Source of the DNA: Beijerinckiaceae bacterium
GTDB taxonomy: Bacteria; Pseudomonadota; Alphaproteobacteria; Rhizobiales; Beijerinckiaceae
Assembly (NCBI GenBank): GCA_947478455.1
Contig: CANJWR010000020.1
Span: 1 to 38,798, forward strand
Direction of reading: 5' to 3'
Length of the DNA: 38,798 bases
Positions within the stretch are counted from its first letter, which is position 1, and each line of letters begins with the position of its first letter. Under the pieces are notes generated by a model. That model had not been told where the DNA came from. It made no database searches and saw only the letters and a program-made list of their open reading frames with translations. The translations under genes and the position numbers were made by a program. Positions 6,828-14,540 of this stretch are shown here, one piece after another.

Positions 6828-8996
6828 ATGAACCAGATTGATATTTCGCGTCGTACTTTCATTCGCTCGTCGCTCGCAGTTGGCGGCGGTCTCATGCTCG
6901 GCTTCCACATGCCGGTTTCCGCCGAGGCGGCTATCGTCATGGGCGAGCCTTGGAAGAATCCTGCCGAAGGCGTTGAAATCAACGCCTGGCTGACCATCGA
7001 CAATGCCGGCGTCGTGACCATCCGCTGCCCGCATACCGAAATGGGTCAGGGCGGCATGACTTCTGTGGCGACGCTCGTCGCTGAAGAACTCGATGTTCCG
7101 TGGGCGAATGTTCGCTGCGTGCTGGCTGACGCCAACCGCTTCGTGACGCGCGGTCAGGAATACAAGGATATGTCGACGGGTGGTTCGAACCTCGTTCGCA
7201 ACCGTCATCCGCACATCCTGCAGGCCGGCGCCTCGGCGCGCGAGCGCCTGAAGGAAGCTGCCGCGAAGGCCTGGGGCGTTGACCGTTCCAAGGTTGTCGC
7301 CAAGCAGGGCGTGCTGACCTCCGGCGACAAGAAGGGCACCTACGGCGAATTCGCCACCGCCGCCGCCGCCGTAACGCTCTCCGAAGAGCCCAAGGCGAAG
7401 GCCTATAAGGACTGGTGGTTGCTCGGCAAGGATACGCCGCGCATGGACGTCGCCGTAAAGGTCAATGGCAGCGCCATTTACCCGATCGACGTGCGGGTTC
7501 CCGGCATGGTTTATGCCGCCGTGAAGTCCAGCCCGGTTCCGGGCGGCAAGCTGAAGAGCTTCAATTTCGACGCCATCAAGGGTCGTCCGGGTATTTTGGG
7601 CGTCGTCGAACTGAAGCAGACCAAGGCCAAGCTGCAGAACGCCGACATGCGCAGCGCTATCGCGGTTGTCGCCGACAGCTTCTATCGCGCCAAGACCGCG
7701 CTCGATCTCATGCCGATCGAATGGGATCTGGGCCCGGGCGCCGACAACAGCTTCGAGAAGATGGACAAGCTCGCGCGCGAGCTGATGGACAAGGACGGCC
7801 AGCACGCTGAAGAAGTGCGTGGCGATCCGCGCCCGATCCTCGCGAAGGGCGGTAAGGTCGTCGTCGGCGACTATGCTCGTCCGTACGAGTGCCATGTTCC
7901 GATGAGCCCGCCGGCCGCTGTGGCCAGCGTGACTGCGGAACGTGTGGACATCTGGAGCTTCACGCAGAACGTTGCTGCGACGCTGCTCATGGCTGCCGAC
8001 CAGACCGGTCGTCAACCGAAGGATGTGTACTCTCACGGCGTCTATCAGGGCGGCGCTTTCGGTCTCGGCAACGCGATCGATCTGCCCCGTCAGGCGGTCG
8101 AGATCTCCAAGCAGATCGGCAAGCCGGTCAAGGTGATCTGGACCCGCGAGGAAAACATCCTGCAGGCTCGCGCACGTCCGCCGATCTGGGCAAAATTCCA
8201 GGCCGTGCTCGACGACAAGGGCTTGCCGGCGGCGATGATCAGCCGCGCCATCGGCGAGAGCGAGGTTCCGGACTATGCGGACCGCGGTATCGCCAACATG
8301 GCGTACAAGGTTCCTCATTTCCGGTATGAGCGTCATATCGTCCCCAGCAATATGCCGATCGGCCCGAACCGCGCCCCCGGCAATAACAACAACGGCTTCA
8401 CGATTGAGTCCTTCGCGGACGAAATGGCGATCGCCGGTGGTTGGGATCCGCTGGAATGGCGTATGAAGATGACCGAGGGCAACGAGCCCTGGCAGCGCGT
8501 ATTGGCCAAACTCAAGGAAGTGTCCGGTTTCACCACCAAGCTTCCGAAGGGCAAGGGAATGGGCATTGCGGTCGTTGAGTCGCACGGTTCGGTCGTGGGC
8601 GCTTGCGCCACCGTCGAAGTGTCGCGTCGCGGCGCTCTGACTATCGAGAAGATCCTGATCGTGTCGAACTCGGGATACGTGATCAACCCGCGTGCAGCGA
8701 GCGAGCAGGTTTACGGCTCGACCGCCTGGGAATTGAGCCACGCCATGTACGGCGGCCTCAACCTGCAGGGCGGCCGCTACCAGAACGTCAACTTCGACAC
8801 CTACAAGCTGATGCGCTTCCCCGATATGCCGACTGTCGAAAGCGTGTTCGCCATGTCGGAGAACAACTGGTGGGGTGGCTTCGGTGAAACGGCTGGTCCG
8901 CCCACGCCGCCGGCTGTCGCCAACGCGATCTTCTTCGCCACCGGCAAGCGCATTCGCACGACGCCGATGCTCAAGCACGATCTGAGCTGGGCCTGA
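6828..8996 (+). CDS. Molybdopterin-binding subunit of a periplasmic molybdenum hydroxylase (IorB/AldH type)
   Basis: A 722-residue catalytic subunit. It begins with a Tat signal (SRRTFIRSSLAVGGG, residues 8-22), so it is exported folded to the periplasm. Family features include ADANRFVTRG and MSTGGSN in the first molybdopterin domain, GGAFGLGNA, and the C-terminal GFGETAGPP loop. Glu687 in that loop matches the catalytic glutamate of xanthine-oxidase-family enzymes. It hydroxylates an N-heterocycle or oxidises an aldehyde with water as oxygen donor. The lack of an NAD or FAD subunit and the triheme cytochrome gene next door mean electrons go to cytochrome c. Codon use is strongly biased (lysine almost always AAG), unlike the transporter genes further on, which suggests high expression. 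Confidence 0.92.
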   Translation: MNQIDISRRTFIRSSLAVGGGLMLGFHMPVSAEAAIVMGEPWKNPAEGVEINAWLTIDNAGVVTIRCPHTEMGQGGMTSVATLVAEELDVPWANVRCVLADANRFVTRGQEYKDMSTGGSNLVRNRHPHILQAGASARERLKEAAAKAWGVDRSKVVAKQGVLTSGDKKGTYGEFATAAAAVTLSEEPKAKAYKDWWLLGKDTPRMDVAVKVNGSAIYPIDVRVPGMVYAAVKSSPVPGGKLKSFNFDAIKGRPGILGVVELKQTKAKLQNADMRSAIAVVADSFYRAKTALDLMPIEWDLGPGADNSFEKMDKLARELMDKDGQHAEEVRGDPRPILAKGGKVVVGDYARPYECHVPMSPPAAVASVTAERVDIWSFTQNVAATLLMAADQTGRQPKDVYSHGVYQGGAFGLGNAIDLPRQAVEISKQIGKPVKVIWTREENILQARARPPIWAKFQAVLDDKGLPAAMISRAIGESEVPDYADRGIANMAYKVPHFRYERHIVPSNMPIGPNRAPGNNNNGFTIESFADEMAIAGGWDPLEWRMKMTEGNEPWQRVLAKLKEVSGFTTKLPKGKGMGIAVVESHGSVVGACATVEVSRRGALTIEKILIVSNSGYVINPRAASEQVYGSTAWELSHAMYGGLNLQGGRYQNVNFDTYKLMRFPDMPTVESVFAMSENNWWGGFGETAGPPTPPAVANAIFFATGKRIRTTPMLKHDLSWA

Positions 8997-9004
8997 TCCG
9001 GTTT

Positions 9005-9028
9005 CCGTCGATCCTCAAGGATCGACGG
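9005..9028 (+). repeat. Hairpin after the molybdenum subunit gene
   Basis: CCGTCGATCC (9005-9014), loop TCAA, GGATCGACGG (9019-9028): a perfect 10-base-pair stem starting 9 bases after the stop codon. No T run follows, so it is more likely a partial terminator or a 3'-end mRNA stabiliser than a full terminator. It is followed by a second hairpin. Confidence 0.6.
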
Positions 9029-9047
9029 TTCCAATTTCGCAAAGATC

Positions 9048-9077
9048 GCGGCCGGAACCGTTACGGGTTTCGGCCGC
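9048..9077 (+). repeat. Second hairpin before the triheme cytochrome gene
   Basis: GCGGCCGGAACC (9048-9059) pairs with GGTTTCGGCCGC (9066-9077), including one G-T pair, around a six-base loop. It is 40 bases before the cytochrome start codon. The two hairpins in a row may set a lower level for the cytochrome than for the dehydrogenase subunits. Confidence 0.55.
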
Positions 9078-9117
9078 ATTCGCGTCCCGACAAACTTGTG
9101 TGGAACAGCATTCGGCC

Positions 9118-10431
9118 ATGAAGAAAGCCCTCGTTCGGATTTTCGTAGCTCTCGTATTGGCAGGCGCAGGCGCGATCGCCTGGGCGATGCGTTTTCCGGA
9201 AATTGCGCCCATCGCCAAGCCCGATGCGGCCAAGTTCGACAAGGAGCTGGTCAAGCGCGGCGAAAAACTGGCCGGACTGGGCAATTGCCATGTGTGCCAC
9301 ACCAAGCCGGGCGGCAAGGAGTTTGCGGGAGGGCTCGCGCTGCCGACGCCGTTTGGCACGATCCACACGACGAACATTACACCCGACGTTGAAACCGGAA
9401 TTGGTTCATGGTCGGAGCAGGCCTTCATTCGCGCCATGCATGAGGGCGTCGACCGACATGGCCGCAATCTCTATCCGGCCTTCCCGTTCGACTATTATTC
9501 AAAAGTCACCGAGGCCGACTTGAAGGCGATCTACGCCTTCCTGATGTCGCGCCCGGCCGTCTCGCAGAAGCCGACCGACAATTCGCTGGCCTTCCCGTTC
9601 AACATTCGCCTGCTGTTAGCGGGCTGGAATTTCCTTTTCCACGAGAAGGGCGAGTTCAAGCCTGACCCTTCGAAGGACGCCGAATGGAATCGCGGCGCCT
9701 ATCTGGTCGAAGGACTCGGCCATTGCGGCGCTTGCCATACACCGCGCAACATGTTCGGCGCAGCGCCCAAGAGCGGCACTAATGTCTATGCTGGCGCTGT
9801 TGCGGAAGGCTGGTATGTGCCGCCGCTGAACGCCAGCACACCAGCGCCCATTCCCTGGACCGCCAAGGCGCTGGTCAATTATTTGATCGACGGTTGGGAC
9901 GGCCATCATGGAATCGCCGCCGGCCCGATGACAGCGGTTGCGACCGACCTTTACGAACAGTCCGAAGACGATGTTTTCGCCATTGCGGCCTATGTGATGT
10001 CCATCAAGGGCGGGCCGCGCCCGCAGGCGGAGCAGGAGAAAATCACCACCGAGGCTCTCGCGACTGCGACCAAGCTAGAATGGGGCCATCCGGAGGCTCC
10101 GCCGGTGCCTAACGATCCGGTGATGCAGAAGGGCGCCAAAGTGTTCGAAGCGCAATGTTCGACCTGCCACAAGCAGGGCGGCAAGCCGGCTCCGCTAGGT
10201 CTGGCGACGGTGTTGTATGCGCCGGATGCGTCGAACCTGATCCTTGCGACCTTCAAGGGTATTCAGCCGCCGCGTGGCGTTCTCGACCGCTCGATGCCGC
10301 CGCGCGAGGCGCAGATTTCCGACGACGAAATGACGGCGCTGGCGACCTTCATCCGCGCTCGCTTCACGAAAAAGCCAGCATGGACAGGCACGGAAGCATT
10401 GGTGAAGAAAATTCGCAGCGGCGCGCACTGA
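9118..10431 (+). CDS. Membrane-anchored triheme cytochrome c (dehydrogenase electron-transfer subunit)
   Basis: A 437-residue cytochrome c with an N-terminal hydrophobic segment (about 6-23, IFVALVLAGAGAIAWA) that is an anchor or signal. It has three heme motifs: CHVCH (57-61), CGACH (203-207) and CSTCH (347-351). The three-domain layout matches the cytochrome subunits of acetic-acid-bacterial alcohol and aldehyde dehydrogenases, which take electrons from a periplasmic catalytic subunit and pass them to quinone or oxidase. Its position directly after the Mo-hydroxylase genes makes it their likely acceptor. I chose the ATG at 9118; a GTG six codons upstream is possible but neither has a strong ribosome binding site. 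Confidence 0.92.
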   Translation: MKKALVRIFVALVLAGAGAIAWAMRFPEIAPIAKPDAAKFDKELVKRGEKLAGLGNCHVCHTKPGGKEFAGGLALPTPFGTIHTTNITPDVETGIGSWSEQAFIRAMHEGVDRHGRNLYPAFPFDYYSKVTEADLKAIYAFLMSRPAVSQKPTDNSLAFPFNIRLLLAGWNFLFHEKGEFKPDPSKDAEWNRGAYLVEGLGHCGACHTPRNMFGAAPKSGTNVYAGAVAEGWYVPPLNASTPAPIPWTAKALVNYLIDGWDGHHGIAAGPMTAVATDLYEQSEDDVFAIAAYVMSIKGGPRPQAEQEKITTEALATATKLEWGHPEAPPVPNDPVMQKGAKVFEAQCSTCHKQGGKPAPLGLATVLYAPDASNLILATFKGIQPPRGVLDRSMPPREAQISDDEMTALATFIRARFTKKPAWTGTEALVKKIRSGAH

Positions 10432-10456
10432 CGGTATAGCGAAGCAGGTGCAGACC

Positions 10457-11989
10457 ATGGACAGGCGCAACTTCCTCGGGCTTTCGGCAGCTGCGATCGC
10501 CGCCGGAGCGGGCGCATGGTCTTACGGCTCCAGCCTCAGGGCTGCGGAGGACGTGACGGGGCGGCAGCGACTCGCGATGCCACCGCTGCTTGATACGCGC
10601 CAGACGGGGCGGCTGTCGTTGACTGCGTTGCCCGGCGCTACGAGCTTTCTGGGTGGGCCGCCTCTCCATACTGCCGGCTACAATTCGGGCTTCATGGGCC
10701 CGACCATTGTGATGCAAAACGGCGCGCTTGACGCGCGACTTGAAAACCGTCTGTCGGAGCCGGTGACGTCCCATTGGCATGGCCTGCTGGTGCCCGGACA
10801 TCATGATGGTGGGCCGCATACGCCGACCGAGCCCGGAAAGGTCTGGGCGGACGTGATGCATCTGAACCAGCGTCCTACGACCGCCTGGTATCATTCGCAC
10901 ACGCATGGTTCGACCGCCCGGCAGGTCTATGCAGGCCTCGCTGGCGTCATTCACTACACGGATGGGCGGGACGACCAGCGCGGGCTGCCCTCGACCTACG
11001 GGGTCGATGATCTGACGCTCGTCATTCAGGACAGGCGTTTCGACGCCGCGGGCCGCATGGCCTATTCGCCCGACACGACAGACATTCTGAACGGCTTTCA
11101 CGGCGAGCGCATGCTCATCAACGGCCAGTTCAATGCAGTTGCGGTGGTGCCGCGCGGCATGGTGCGGCTGCGGTTGCTCAATGGCTCCAATGCGCGCGTC
11201 TACACATTGCACATGAGCGACCGGCGTCCGCTCCACGTCATCGGCAGTGACGGCGGTTTCCTGACGCGACCGTCAGAGACCAGCTATCTGCGGATCGCGC
11301 CGGGCGAACGTTACGAGGTTCTAGTTGATTTCGCCTCCGGCCCGCCGCCGATACTGATGAGCGCTGCAGGCCTCTCGGCGAAGATTCTGGAGTTCGCAAC
11401 CGACGATTCCCTCGCACCTCGCATCGTGCGTCTGCCGACCGATCTGGGCGCCGAGCCCTTTACGATGCCAGACGAAAATATGCCGACGCGGCGCCTGTCG
11501 CTTACAGTCGGCGGGAGCTCGAATTTCGAAGTGCGCAACAGCGATTCAGGCGCTGTGCAGTCCGGTCATGCGGCGCACGGCGCTCATGTCGTCGCTCCTG
11601 CAAAGACCCAAATGATCGGCGCAGGCCCGAACGGCGAACTTGGCGTCGCGATGAACGATTTCGGCATCAACGGCCGGGCCTACGATGCGCGGCGGATCGA
11701 TTTTCAGGTGAAGCTCGGAACCTACGAGAGATGGCTTGTCACCGGCGGCGGGGCCGGGGTCGCGCACCCGTTCCATGTGCACGGCGTGCATTTCCGGATT
11801 GTCAGCACGGGTGGTCTGACGCCAGCACCGGAAGAGGGCGGATGGAAAGATACGGCTTTGATTTCAGGACAACTTGAAATCATCGTGCGCTTCGATCATC
11901 CAGCCCCGAAAGAGGCGCCATACATGTTCCATTGCCACATCCTCGAACATGAGGATTCGGGCATGATGGGGCAGTTCATGGTGGCGTGA
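10457..11989 (+). CDS. Tat-exported multicopper oxidase (CueO/laccase type)
   Basis: A 510-residue three-cupredoxin-domain oxidase. The Tat signal is MDRRNFLGLSAAAIAAG (1-17). All four copper-binding motifs are present: HWHG (106-109), WYHSHTHG (144-151), HPFHVHGVHF near residue 440, and HCHILEHEDSGMM (492-504). The type 1 copper ligands are Cys493, His498 and probably Met503. It would couple oxidation of Cu(I), a phenol or another donor to oxygen reduction in the periplasm. The methionine-rich helix of E. coli CueO is not apparent; that region holds a short His segment, GHAAHGAH (370-377). It starts 25 bases after the triheme cytochrome and is probably cotranscribed. The start is the ATG with AGG eight bases upstream. 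Confidence 0.92.
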   Translation: MDRRNFLGLSAAAIAAGAGAWSYGSSLRAAEDVTGRQRLAMPPLLDTRQTGRLSLTALPGATSFLGGPPLHTAGYNSGFMGPTIVMQNGALDARLENRLSEPVTSHWHGLLVPGHHDGGPHTPTEPGKVWADVMHLNQRPTTAWYHSHTHGSTARQVYAGLAGVIHYTDGRDDQRGLPSTYGVDDLTLVIQDRRFDAAGRMAYSPDTTDILNGFHGERMLINGQFNAVAVVPRGMVRLRLLNGSNARVYTLHMSDRRPLHVIGSDGGFLTRPSETSYLRIAPGERYEVLVDFASGPPPILMSAAGLSAKILEFATDDSLAPRIVRLPTDLGAEPFTMPDENMPTRRLSLTVGGSSNFEVRNSDSGAVQSGHAAHGAHVVAPAKTQMIGAGPNGELGVAMNDFGINGRAYDARRIDFQVKLGTYERWLVTGGGAGVAHPFHVHGVHFRIVSTGGLTPAPEEGGWKDTALISGQLEIIVRFDHPAPKEAPYMFHCHILEHEDSGMMGQFMVA

Positions 11990-12023
11990 GCGGCTCAGCG
12001 CATCGCCTCTGCGTTGCGCTCTG

Positions 12024-13334
12024 TCAGACGATCCAGTCTTTGAGATTGATTTTGTCGGCCCCCGGAATCTTCTTGCGTTCGAATTCGTGCTTGCGATCGA
12101 ACGGCATGGTGGCGTCAATCGCCAGTCGGCCCCAGTAGTCCTTCTTCGGATCGCGATAGAAGCCCGGCACCTCGGAAATGATCATTGCCCGATGATCGGC
12201 GCGGCCTCGTGTGAGATAGGCCCACCAGACATCGTCGAAATTGTCGATGTCGATATCTTCGTCGACGACAAAGACCGTCTTGTTCCAGTCGTGATTGGCC
12301 CCGATGGCGGTCATCAGAACCTGTTTGGCGTGACCTTCATACAGTTGCTCAATCTTCACGACCGTGCTCATCGTGAAGGGCACGCAGGACACATCGATGA
12401 TACCACGCAGGCTCGCCGCCAGCAGAGCCTGATAGGTGCAGGTTGCGACAGCGACTTCGAGCAGACGCAAATCTTCCGGCGATCCGCAGATCAGTCCATG
12501 AAAATATGCGTTCCGCCGCGCTACCACCGCTGTAACTTCGAAAACATGATTGTCGCCGACCGGCACATAGAAGCCCATGAATTCGCCGAACGGACCTTCG
12601 GGCCGGCGCATGTGCGGAAGAATGCGTCCCTCGATCACGATCTCGGTGTCTGCAGGAACATCGAGCGCAATCGTGCGGCAACGACGCATCGCAATGGCTT
12701 GCCCGGCGATTTTGCCTGCAACCTCGACTTCGTTTTCGTCATAGGCGATCGGCGCAGCAGCCGCGAGCACGAAAGGCGGCGGCGCCCCTATCAGGATTGC
12801 GGCTTCCAGCGTTTCCCCGCGCGCTTCGGCCTTCGCCTGATATTGCGTGAGATGGTGCGAACTGCCGAGTCGGACACGCAATTCGGAATCGCTGATGATC
12901 TGCGCGCGGTGGAACGACAGATTGGGCACGCCCGTATCGGGGTCCTTCGCCAAAAAAACTCCTGACGTGATGTAAGGTCCGCCGTCGCGCTCGAAATAGG
13001 TAAGCTGAGGAAGTTCAGTCAGGCGAATATTTTCGAGTTCTGCCGGTTCTTCCACCGCCAGTGGGGCAGGAGCGGGGCGTCGCATCACCTCGACCCAGCG
13101 GCGACAGAAAGATGAGCCCTGCTCGCCCATCATGCCGGTCAGGCGCGGGCGGCTGCCATATATGTTGGTGGCGACCGGAAAGCGTGAGCCGCGCACGTTC
13201 CTGAACAGAAGTGGCGCATCGCTTTCGCGTTGCGAAGCCTGCGTGACGGCTGCGAGTTCGTGCTGGCCGGAGATTTCGCGCTCCACAACGCGCATCTGGC
13301 CGGACGCCAGCAGCTTTTCGATATAGGCGCGCAT
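12024..13334 (-). CDS. UbiD-family prenylated-FMN decarboxylase
   Basis: A 436-residue member of the UbiD family, which reversibly decarboxylates aromatic or unsaturated acids using prenylated FMN. The catalytic triad known from Fdc1 (Arg173, Glu277, Glu282) maps to Arg143 in LSFHRAQ and to Glu246 and Glu251 in PEGPFGEFMGFY. Residues are therefore intact. It is shorter than E. coli UbiD (about 497 residues) but similar to catabolic members. No UbiX prenyltransferase is in the window, so the cofactor must come from elsewhere in the genome. It ends 34 bases from the convergent multicopper oxidase and lies 23 bases downstream of the DUF2817 gene, with which it probably forms an operon. The substrate is unknown. 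Confidence 0.9.
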   Translation of the reverse strand: MRAYIEKLLASGQMRVVEREISGQHELAAVTQASQRESDAPLLFRNVRGSRFPVATNIYGSRPRLTGMMGEQGSSFCRRWVEVMRRPAPAPLAVEEPAELENIRLTELPQLTYFERDGGPYITSGVFLAKDPDTGVPNLSFHRAQIISDSELRVRLGSSHHLTQYQAKAEARGETLEAAILIGAPPPFVLAAAAPIAYDENEVEVAGKIAGQAIAMRRCRTIALDVPADTEIVIEGRILPHMRRPEGPFGEFMGFYVPVGDNHVFEVTAVVARRNAYFHGLICGSPEDLRLLEVAVATCTYQALLAASLRGIIDVSCVPFTMSTVVKIEQLYEGHAKQVLMTAIGANHDWNKTVFVVDEDIDIDNFDDVWWAYLTRGRADHRAMIISEVPGFYRDPKKDYWGRLAIDATMPFDRKHEFERKKIPGADKINLKDWIV

Positions 13335-13357
13335 TTAGAAGTCTTTCTGAAAAACCA

Positions 13358-14443
13358 CTAACGCCATGCGGCGAGGCCGGTGAGCCCGTGCGAAATGACT
13401 TCGACGCCGCGGTCGAGCACCATGTTGCGCCAGACCGGATCGCCGGGGAAAAATGCATTGCGCAATTGCGCCTTGATGCGTTTCGCCTGCGGATGATCGG
13501 GGCTGCCGTAGGCATGAAGCCAGCCGTCCGCTCGCACGGCGTCGCGCACGTCCTCGGATTCCCAGGTGCCGAATTCCAGGCCGATGGGCGTCCATTCCGC
13601 ATGGGGCGCAGCCATCGTATAGCCTTCGATGATCGTGCAGCCCGATCCCGAATAGGACGAGTTCGACGCCTTGGTGCAACTGACTTTGCCGTACCATTCG
13701 ATGGCCCGCAGTCCTTCGGGCGAAACATCGCTCGCGGTGGTCAGGCAATCGCCATGGCCGTATGCGCCGAGGCCGGTGTGGATGTCGATCAACGCGGCCT
13801 TCTTTGCGCCGGCAAGCTGAGCGGCGCAGATGGCCTTCACGGTTTCGCCGGACCAAGTTGCCTTTTGGCCGCCGAAATAGACGCCTTTCGGGTGCGTATA
13901 CTGGCCCTGCTTGAAGGCGAACATCAAAGCGCGCTCGCCGTGCTCGGCCGCATAAGCGGCGAATTTTACGTCGGCTGCGATGCGCGCCGCACGCGTCCAT
14001 TCGGGCGGAAGGATCAAATCGGCAAGTTCAATATAGCCCGGATTTTCCGGCAGCGAATTGCTTGTGCGGTCGATGAAGCTGCGGTTCAGATCGACATTGT
14101 CTTCGTTGAAACGTCGCGTGAATGCGAAGCCATAGGGGTTCAGCGCGTGAACGAACAGAATAGCTGTTCCGTCCGGCAACTTCGCGTGATCGTTGAGCCA
14201 ACACACCTGAACGCCGGAGCCCGCATAGCCCTCAATGCCATGCGTGGCAGATTGCACCACCAGCACTTTCTCGGCGTCGGCCGGGCCGATGCGCGCAACA
14301 TCGGTGAAAAGCTCTCGTCCTTCAGGGCCGGGCGTCGGGTTGCGGAACGATTGCACGGTTGCGCCGCGCCTTGCGGCAGCGTCAAGAAACTTCTCGCGCG
14401 CATCGAAATAGGTTTCGGCGAAACAGCGGCTCAAACGTTGCAT
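13358..14443 (-). CDS. DUF2817 protein, M14-like zinc carboxypeptidase family
   Basis: A 361-residue cytoplasmic protein without a signal peptide. The H68-x-x-E71 pair in SATHGIEGYAGS and the NPYGFAFTRRFNEDNVDLNRSF stretch (102-123) match the zinc-ligand and substrate-binding pattern of M14 carboxypeptidases as found in DUF2817 proteins. It likely hydrolyses an amide or ester bond next to a free carboxylate, but no substrate is established for this family. It is the first gene of a pair with the UbiD decarboxylase and is divergent from a peptide-type binding protein gene. This suggests that it acts on the compound brought in by that transport system. Confidence 0.85.
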   Translation of the reverse strand: MQRLSRCFAETYFDAREKFLDAAARRGATVQSFRNPTPGPEGRELFTDVARIGPADAEKVLVVQSATHGIEGYAGSGVQVCWLNDHAKLPDGTAILFVHALNPYGFAFTRRFNEDNVDLNRSFIDRTSNSLPENPGYIELADLILPPEWTRAARIAADVKFAAYAAEHGERALMFAFKQGQYTHPKGVYFGGQKATWSGETVKAICAAQLAGAKKAALIDIHTGLGAYGHGDCLTTASDVSPEGLRAIEWYGKVSCTKASNSSYSGSGCTIIEGYTMAAPHAEWTPIGLEFGTWESEDVRDAVRADGWLHAYGSPDHPQAKRIKAQLRNAFFPGDPVWRNMVLDRGVEVISHGLTGLAAWR

Positions 14444-14488
14444 TCATCGGTCTCCATAACGCCAACTTGACGGGCGCGCCGCAGCGCA

Positions 14489-14517
14489 ACATTATTACTC
14501 TCGGGTTGAAATAATGT
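14489..14517. promoter_or_regulatory. Candidate operator in a divergent promoter region
   Basis: ACATTATT (14489-14496) and AATAATGT (14510-14517) are perfect 8-base inverted halves separated by 13 bases. They are located in the 97-base region between the DUF2817 gene and the binding-protein gene. Flanking GC dinucleotides continue the symmetry with one bulged base. The AT-rich halves stand out against the GC-rich surroundings. Confidence 0.45.
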
Positions 14518-14540
14518 GCAAGCGCCAAAGAGGAATGACG

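Noticed and set aside
6786-8978. A 730-residue open frame antisense to the molybdenum subunit gene
   Set aside because: It is the mirror of a gene with extreme third-position GC bias, which removes antisense stops. Its translation shows no domain, while the sense strand has a complete enzyme.
11997-12020. AGCGCA / TGCGCT inverted repeat between the multicopper oxidase and UbiD genes as a bidirectional terminator
   Set aside because: Six base pairs with a 12-base loop and no T run on either strand; too weak to call.
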